In this document: in pieces, positions 62,201 to 64,000 of the stretch | How positions within the stretch are numbered: the stretch's first letter is position 1 | How the letters are laid out: the number at the start of each line of letters is the position of its first letter | From: Branchiostoma floridae | Taxonomy: Eukaryota; Chordata; Leptocardii; Amphioxiformes; Branchiostomatidae | Length of the DNA stretch: 64,000 nt | NCBI RefSeq assembly: GCF_000003815.2 | Contig: NC_049991.1 | Location: 18,504,037-18,568,036, forward strand | Direction of reading: 5' to 3' | Made by a program: the position numbers and the translations under genes | Notes under the pieces: model-generated | Database searches by the model: none | What the model was told of the DNA's origin: nothing | Seen by the model: the letters and a program-made list of their open reading frames with translations, nothing else

Positions 62201-62918
62201 CCCCACTCGTCAATGTCACAGTCATAATATTTACTCTCTGGAGGAGACTTGGGGAGTATCTTTCTTACTTATATGGTTGGATATGATGTAAGAAACGTAA
62301 TTCAGGTTAATTTCAGCTGTTAACAAAACACTAGTCGGCCTTTAATTTCTATTTTGTAGAATTAGAATTTTTATGTTTTTTATGAAGGCATTTGAACCCC
62401 AGATCTAAATGTAACCTCTATTCTTAAAAAAAGTCTTAACATTTGTCAAATAGCATTTATTGACCCCTCTGAAAAAATGAATCTACAGAGACCTGCATAT
62501 CTAAACTACCTGAGGTGTGCTGTAAAATAATAGAGATATCTCAAACTTACTGTTTTTCAAAGTGGTGAATATATGTATTTACATGTAATAATAGTGGATA
62601 AATGGCAGCAGATTAGCTGTTGTTTACTGACCACTTTAGCATCACAAAAGAAATTTACGCAATTCTCTCACTCTCGTACCGACCATACAAAAACATAGGG
62701 CTGAAAGCAAGTTTCCTTACTGTTCGGTGGTATACTCTCCGATATAATGAGACAGTCAACTGCAGAAGAGAGTGGATGTCTGACCTTAAACCTGCGATCC
62801 TTGCAGCAGAGACAGACGATGGTGAGCACCACCAGCGAGAGTAAGACTGCACCAGACACCCAGACTGCCAGCACACTCCCCTGGTCCAACATGGCTCCAC
62901 TGGCTGAGGGGTCCACAT
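41220..62918 (-). CDS. LMTK: LMTK, lemur-type receptor kinase, 21 coding exons, 1669 residues, 5' end outside the window
   Basis: Exons in order: 62785-62918, 62014-62052, 61107-61243, 59529-59590, 59196-59269, 58522-58649, 57941-58028, 57427-57560, 56302-56386, 55462-55583, 54316-54465, 53029-53321, 48943-51267, 46919-47205, 46467-46611, 43982-44190, 43432-43506, 42653-42757, 41849-42103, 41579-41660, 41220-41299. Every junction keeps phase. Residues are counted from the first split codon: membrane segment 16-39, kinase about 135-409, Q-rich 608-695, RVCF box 1477-1480. [17 protein letters not shown] and [11 protein letters not shown] are LMTK hallmarks, as is the acidic then SRFSV tail. Vertebrate members (LMTK1-3, also AATYK) act in membrane traffic and neurons, binding PP1 through an RVxF motif. 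A single gene here fits a pre-duplication chordate. The signal/first membrane exon must lie beyond 64000. Confidence 0.93.
41849..42103 (-). CDS. LMTK: LMTK exon with acidic block (85 codons, phase 0/0)
   Basis: It encodes [20 protein letters not shown] at its start, a strongly acidic stretch, then a Ser/Thr-rich part. The exon is a multiple of three and in phase 0 on both sides, so it can be skipped without a frameshift. A partial upstream copy with its own acceptor is at about 42181-42260. Confidence 0.9.
42834..42993. repeat. Foldback element in an LMTK intron
   Basis: Arms 'agcgcttaccaacaagcttt' and 'aaagcttgttggtaagcgct' are inverted, continuing into 'atcagtcctctga' and its inverse. Single-arm relatives lie at 58105-58140 and 61530-61580. 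See the findings for the ribozyme-like arms. Confidence 0.7.
43432..43506 (-). CDS. LMTK: LMTK exon encoding the PP1-docking RVxF box
   Basis: A 25-codon exon in phase 0 on both sides encodes [24 protein letters not shown] fits the RVxF docking consensus for protein phosphatase 1, preceded by basic residues as usual. LMTK2 and its relatives are known to bind PP1C by such a motif. Because the exon is symmetrical, skipping would remove PP1 docking cleanly (inference). Confidence 0.85.
44265..44470. repeat. SINE-like dispersed repeat
   Basis: It contains 'aaagatcccagcacacttat', related to 'cacacttattgaaaagag' (minus strand) at 63660-63715. The right part ('gagatatcaaaacaggaagt') resembles 41325-41460. 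Confidence 0.4.
44535..44565. repeat. (CA)n microsatellite
   Basis: A run of about ten ca repeats in an LMTK intron. Confidence 0.85.
45735..46167. mobile_element. hAT-like MITE with 'ggtacaggtaca' arms
   Basis: The left end TAGAGCTGTGTACC and the inverted right end GGTACACAGTCCTA form terminal repeats with two mismatches. Flanks 'tgcagaac' and 'tgcagtga' agree in five of eight bases, as for an old 8-bp duplication. Interior has repeated GTACCTGTACC words. Confidence 0.55.
46467..47205 (-). CDS. LMTK: LMTK tail exons 46467-46611 and 46919-47205
   Basis: The upstream exon (46919-47205) encodes a Ser/Pro/acidic stretch ([19 protein letters not shown]). The next encodes [20 protein letters not shown]. 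Entry and exit phases are 1/0 and 0/1, matching the neighbours. No folded domain is expected; these are disordered tail segments. Confidence 0.88.
47255..47654. mobile_element. hAT-like MITE, CAGGGCTCGAAATA family, copy 1
   Basis: The left end CAGGGCTCGAAATACC is matched by the inverted right end GGTATTTGGAGCCCTG. Inside are inverted pairs of 'acctgcac' words. Copy 2 is at 60001-60254. Confidence 0.75.
48004..48345. mobile_element. hAT-like MITE, CAGGGCTCGAAATA ends, different interior
   Basis: Ends CAGGGCTCGAAATACCC and the inverted AGTATTTCGGGCCCTG are typical of hAT elements. 'cagagg' flanks both sides. The interior has 'acttgcccacttg' and 'caacctgaaat' repeats, unlike the copy at 47255. 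Confidence 0.7.
48361..48600 (+). mobile_element. Non-LTR retrotransposon fragment (reverse-transcriptase C-terminus)
   Basis: The plus-strand reading [20 protein letters not shown], then ALLWAP, is the well-known end of CR1/RTE/L2-type reverse transcriptases (pattern W.GH..RM...R..K..L.W.P). After that a frameshift breaks the expected GRP..TW part. It is a decayed 3' fragment in an LMTK intron. Confidence 0.75.
48600..48665. repeat. (AGT)n-type trinucleotide repeat
   Basis: Imperfect agt/agc repeats following the retroelement fragment, possibly its 3' tail. Confidence 0.7.
48943..51267 (-). CDS. LMTK: LMTK large tail exon (2325 bp) with Q-rich tract
   Basis: One long exon, phase 1/1, encodes residues 483-1257. 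It begins [16 protein letters not shown], has an Asn/Ser run, a Gln-rich tract (608-695) with mixed CAA/CAG codons, then Ser/Thr/acidic sequence ending EQSDIAG. Vertebrate LMTKs also have one very large tail exon, so the gene structure agrees. Acidic clusters such as [10 protein letters not shown] may be phosphorylation or docking sites (inference). The open frame continues 21 bp beyond the acceptor by chance. Confidence 0.92.
52800..53020. repeat. Repeats beside the kinase exon donor
   Basis: 'gtggcctgcatgccagttcc' and 'cctacaagccagttcctca' are two copies of a short dispersed repeat also seen at 19930-19985. A 40-bp imperfect copy of the exon's 3' end and donor (ttaccagacagacgga) is at 52918-52955. 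Confidence 0.55.
53029..59269 (-). CDS. LMTK: LMTK kinase-domain exons (nine exons, 59196-59269 to 53029-53321)
   Basis: The glycine loop is EIGNGWFGK (141-149). The beta3 region is VIVRQLK, placing Arg170 where the ATP-binding Lys is expected, with Lys173 nearby. The alpha-C region is [15 protein letters not shown], the hinge is LIMEYC, the catalytic loop is HGDLALRN (Asp267), the metal motif is GDYG (Asp285), the activation-loop end is VRWMAPET, and the C-lobe has [20 protein letters not shown] and [12 protein letters not shown]. HxDLALRN and DYG are shared by the LMTK family. Two of these exons have partial copies of their 5' part in the upstream intron. Confidence 0.93.
53340..53735. repeat. 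Three partial copies of an LMTK exon 5' end with (AAAC)n spacers
   Basis: Each copy holds the acceptor plus about 75 bp of the exon at 53029-53321 (encoding [20 protein letters not shown]) and stops at the same point in LYSLL, joined to 'gatgctaatttg' and AAAC repeats. Copies are at about 53387-53465, 53508-53590 and 53645-53730, nearly identical to each other. Confidence 0.9.
54162..54193. repeat. Perfect 32-bp palindrome
   Basis: The two 16-base halves (first half TACATCTGTGGGGACT) are exact inverted copies without any loop. It lies in the LMTK intron 120 bp from the exon at 54316. Confidence 0.95.
54490..55050. repeat. Six partial copies of the 5' part of an LMTK kinase exon
   Basis: Copies near 54515, 54605, 54700, 54800, 54905 and 54990 contain the acceptor-side text of exon 54316-54465 ('ggcacacaccaaaggacctg', 'gctgtctgcccagctccaa'). 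Spacing is about 100 bp and divergence rises away from the exon. None keeps the 3' half or a donor. Confidence 0.85.
55703..56032. mobile_element. hAT-like MITE, 330 bp
   Basis: CAGGGTTGGACAAGT at the left and the perfect inverse ACTTGTCCAACCCTG at the right; near-flanking TACATGTA and TACACGTA look like an 8-bp duplication. The interior repeats 'acttgcccga' and 'tcgggcaag'. Confidence 0.8.
56494..56884. mobile_element. Harbinger-like MITE, 391 bp
   Basis: The arms GGCCGAGGAAAAAAATGTTG and GGCCTAGGAAAAAAAATGTT (inverted at the right) extend to about 35 bp. TTA flanks both sides (56491-56493 and 56885-56887), the 3-bp TWA duplication expected for PIF/Harbinger. Confidence 0.75.
57245..57345 (-). 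mobile_element. tRNA-derived SINE head
   Basis: The minus strand reads 'gcgtggtccagtggttagtg' (A-box-like) and 'gagttcgaatccc' (B-box). No intact cloverleaf is claimed. Confidence 0.55.
57590..57730. repeat. Short degenerate tandem repeat, unit about 35 bp
   Basis: The words 'gcaaaattttgca', 'gcggaatgcaatgcaac' and 'gcagaatgcactg' alternate four times in an LMTK intron. Confidence 0.5.
58798..58980 (-). mobile_element. tRNA-derived SINE, near full length
   Basis: The minus strand starts with 'gcgtggcgtaactggtagcg' (A-box) and 'gtcctgagttcaatcccg' (B-box). It continues with the body 'cttgggaaaggcactttaca', then 'gggtacctgacttcggtcgg'. The same body follows the tRNA-like head at 63873. Confidence 0.8.
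59679..59975. mobile_element. MITE with TACTGT ends
   Basis: 'tactgttaatgc' at the left and 'catttacagta' at the right are inverted. The interior repeats 'accgcgaac' and 'ctatagtctatgg'. Related 'gttcgcggtggttt' text occurs at 4650-4690. Confidence 0.6.
60001..60254. mobile_element. hAT-like MITE, CAGGGCTCGAAATA family, copy 2
   Basis: Same ends and interior order as 47255-47654 but about 145 bp shorter through an internal deletion. Confidence 0.75.
60717..60892. repeat. Foldback element with hammerhead-like core
   Basis: Outer arms 'cttcattacacaatcttct' and 'agaaggttgtgtaacgaag' are inverted. The minus strand at 60800-60772 reads CTGATGA, a pairable segment, then GAAA. See the findings. 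Confidence 0.65.
60974..61168 (-). repeat. LMTK: 65-bp tandem triplication covering an LMTK exon 3' end and donor
   Basis: Three 65-bp units start at 60974, 61039 and 61104. Each contains the last part of exon 61107-61243 (encoding [15 protein letters not shown]) followed by CACAG and donor GTAAGT. The two extra copies are identical to each other by eye. Only the first donor (61105-61106) gives an open frame into the next exon. Confidence 0.92.
61107..61243 (-). CDS. LMTK: LMTK juxtamembrane exon
   Basis: It encodes [20 protein letters not shown], then [19 protein letters not shown], phase 0/2, between the membrane segment and the kinase. The Ser/Thr-Pro and acidic content suggests a flexible linker. 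Confidence 0.88.
62014..62052 (-). CDS. LMTK: LMTK 39-bp microexon (optional)
   Basis: ATGTATAAG... encodes [13 protein letters not shown] between a good acceptor (ttctgtgttgtctag) and donor GTAACC, phase 0 on both sides. Including or skipping it keeps the frame just inside the membrane. It was found by sequence reading only; its use is unproven. Confidence 0.6.
62785..62918 (-). CDS. LMTK: LMTK transmembrane exon
   Basis: Phase 1/0, encodes [20 protein letters not shown], then [21 protein letters not shown] hydrophobic stretch of about 24 residues is followed by CC and basic residues, which suggests a membrane segment with possible palmitoylation and a cytoplasmic start. Two truncated copies of its 5' part lie upstream. 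Confidence 0.9.
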
Positions 62919-62975
62919 CTGCACAGGAGAAAACTCAAATGTTTCAGCTTATATTTGTATAATTTACTATAATAA

Positions 62976-63262
62976 AGGTACATCTCTGATGACAGTAAAA
63001 TTACAGCAGACACCCAGGCTGCCAGCACACTCCCCTGGTCCAACATGGCTCCACTGGCTGAGGGCTCCACATCTGCACAGGAGAAATGTCAAATGTTTCA
63101 GCTTATATCTGTATAATTCACTATATAATAAATGTTCATTTCTGATGACAGTAAGACTGCACCAGACACCCAGGCTGCCAGCACACTCCCCTGGTCAAAC
63201 ATGTCTCCGCTGGCTGAGGCCAGTGACGGGTCCACATCTGCACAGGAGAAATGTCAAACGAT
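62976..63262 (-). pseudogene. Two truncated tandem copies of the LMTK transmembrane exon
   Basis: The minus strand at about 62989-63078 and 63148-63247 repeats the acceptor and the first ~80-95 bp of the exon (reading [15 protein letters not shown] and [20 protein letters not shown]). Both stop before the middle of the hydrophobic segment and lack the donor. They could act as decoy acceptors. Confidence 0.85.
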
Positions 63263-63639
63263 AATGGCAGTCACTAACCCCTGTCCCGCTTCTGTTCAGC
63301 TTCTGATGCAAGTAAAACTTTTTCTGGTTCCATATTTTCTTTCTGAAATGACAATTATTTCCTTCTCAGGAATATTCAATCTGATAGAAATTACTTGTTT
63401 AAAATTCTGTACAGTTAAGGTCGCATACTATAGTCATACACTCTTGGCACCGCAACAGATTTTACTTGTGGCTTTTGTTGGTACATGACATTAACTTATG
63501 ATTAAGGAGGTTGATCAACCTCCTTGGTGGCATACATGTATGGAAAACACAGAACGTCCTAACGTCAATAATTCTTAAAGTTATGTGGTAATAGCATAAT
63601 GCTTGCATGTACATTGTACATGTAAGGTACACAGATTTT

Positions 63640-63870
63640 AAGATTTGATCCACTCACACAGTGAAAGATCCCTGCTCTTTTCAATAAGTGTGGGGGGTTC
63701 TTTTACATACAGGAAGTGTGGCTCTCCGCAAACACGGGACCTCCAGTAACATCCTGTCCGAGGGACGTCCCTTACCGAAGCTAGGGCACAACACCACGGC
63801 ATGTCAAGGGATTCAAACCAAGAACCAAGAGGTTTTGCGCCAAACAATTTAACTCTTACACCACACATGT
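63640..63870 (-). mobile_element. tRNA-derived SINE, second family
   Basis: The minus strand has 'gtggtgtaagagttaaattg' and 'ggttcttggtttgaatccc' (B-box-like), then 'gttactggaggtcccgtgtt' and a 3' part 'cacacttattgaaaagag'. Confidence 0.5.
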
Positions 63871-63872
63871 GG

Positions 63873-64000
63873 GACCGCGTGGCGCAATCGGCAGCACGTT
63901 TGACTCAGGTCCAGAAGGTCCTGAGTTCAAACCCCGCCGTGTCACCGATCTTGTACCCTTGGGAAAGGCACTTTACACGACTTTCCCATATAGGCTACAA
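63873..64000 (+). mobile_element. tRNA-derived SINE, cut by the window edge
   Basis: The tRNA-like head has 'gcgtggcgcaatcggcagca' (A-box) and 'ctgagttcaaaccccg' (B-box), followed by the SINE body 'cttgggaaaggcactttaca'. The following body shows it is a SINE and not a free tRNA gene. Confidence 0.8.

Noticed and set aside
63873..63950. A functional tRNA gene
   Set aside because: The tRNA-like head is followed directly by the SINE body also present at 58798-58980.

Overview
The window is animal nuclear DNA, most likely from a cephalochordate (amphioxus, Branchiostoma). The reasons are the gene content (one LMTK-type kinase, a TEX47 orthologue and GPANK1), short exons split by repeat-rich introns of 0.3-5 kb, and many MITEs, foldback elements and tRNA-derived SINEs. 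The species call is inference. No prokaryotic genes, CRISPR arrays or viral genes were recognised. Exon boundaries were set by hand from GT/AG sites and phase continuity; no transcript data were used.

Layout. 1-12.7 kb is repeat-dominated: a terminal-repeat fragment, a duplicated exon pair on the minus strand (493-626 and 1188-1321), a tandem repeat at 1.9-3.2 kb, a 2.16-kb inverted-repeat element (4349-6505), and a ~3.9-kb tandem array of ~220-bp units (6.5-10.4 kb). The array units look derived from the 3' end of a Penelope-like retroelement and carry the same MITE at both ends. 12.78-23.4 kb holds TEX47 on the minus strand in 8 coding exons, giving exactly 253 aa. 23.5-33.8 kb is mostly repeats, including a piggyBac-like TTAA element with a pogo/Tigger-like element nested inside it. 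At 33.8-36.4 kb the intronless GPANK1 gene (+) sits between two extra minus-strand first exons that resemble TEX47 exon 1. 37.08 kb to beyond the right edge is a lemur-type kinase gene (LMTK, minus strand). Twenty-one coding exons are visible, 1669 residues, with a ~4.1-kb 3' UTR; its 5' end lies outside the window.

The genes do not form a pathway. LMTK is a membrane-anchored kinase with an HGDLALRN catalytic loop, a DYG in place of DFG, an arginine where the beta3 lysine is expected, a long Q-rich tail and a C-terminal RVxF box expected to bind PP1. TEX47 is a small BLUF-fold-like protein linked to testis in vertebrates. GPANK1 has ankyrin repeats, a zinc finger and a G-patch. GPANK1 starts 206 bp from the 33.9-kb minus-strand first exon, so the two probably share a bidirectional promoter.

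The most unusual signals are: a possible cluster of three alternative TEX47 first exons spread over 13 kb; partial exon copies straddling splice sites at five LMTK exons, one of which would work as a stop-codon switch; a GIY-YIG-relic tandem array flanked by one MITE; and foldback elements with hammerhead-ribozyme-like cores.
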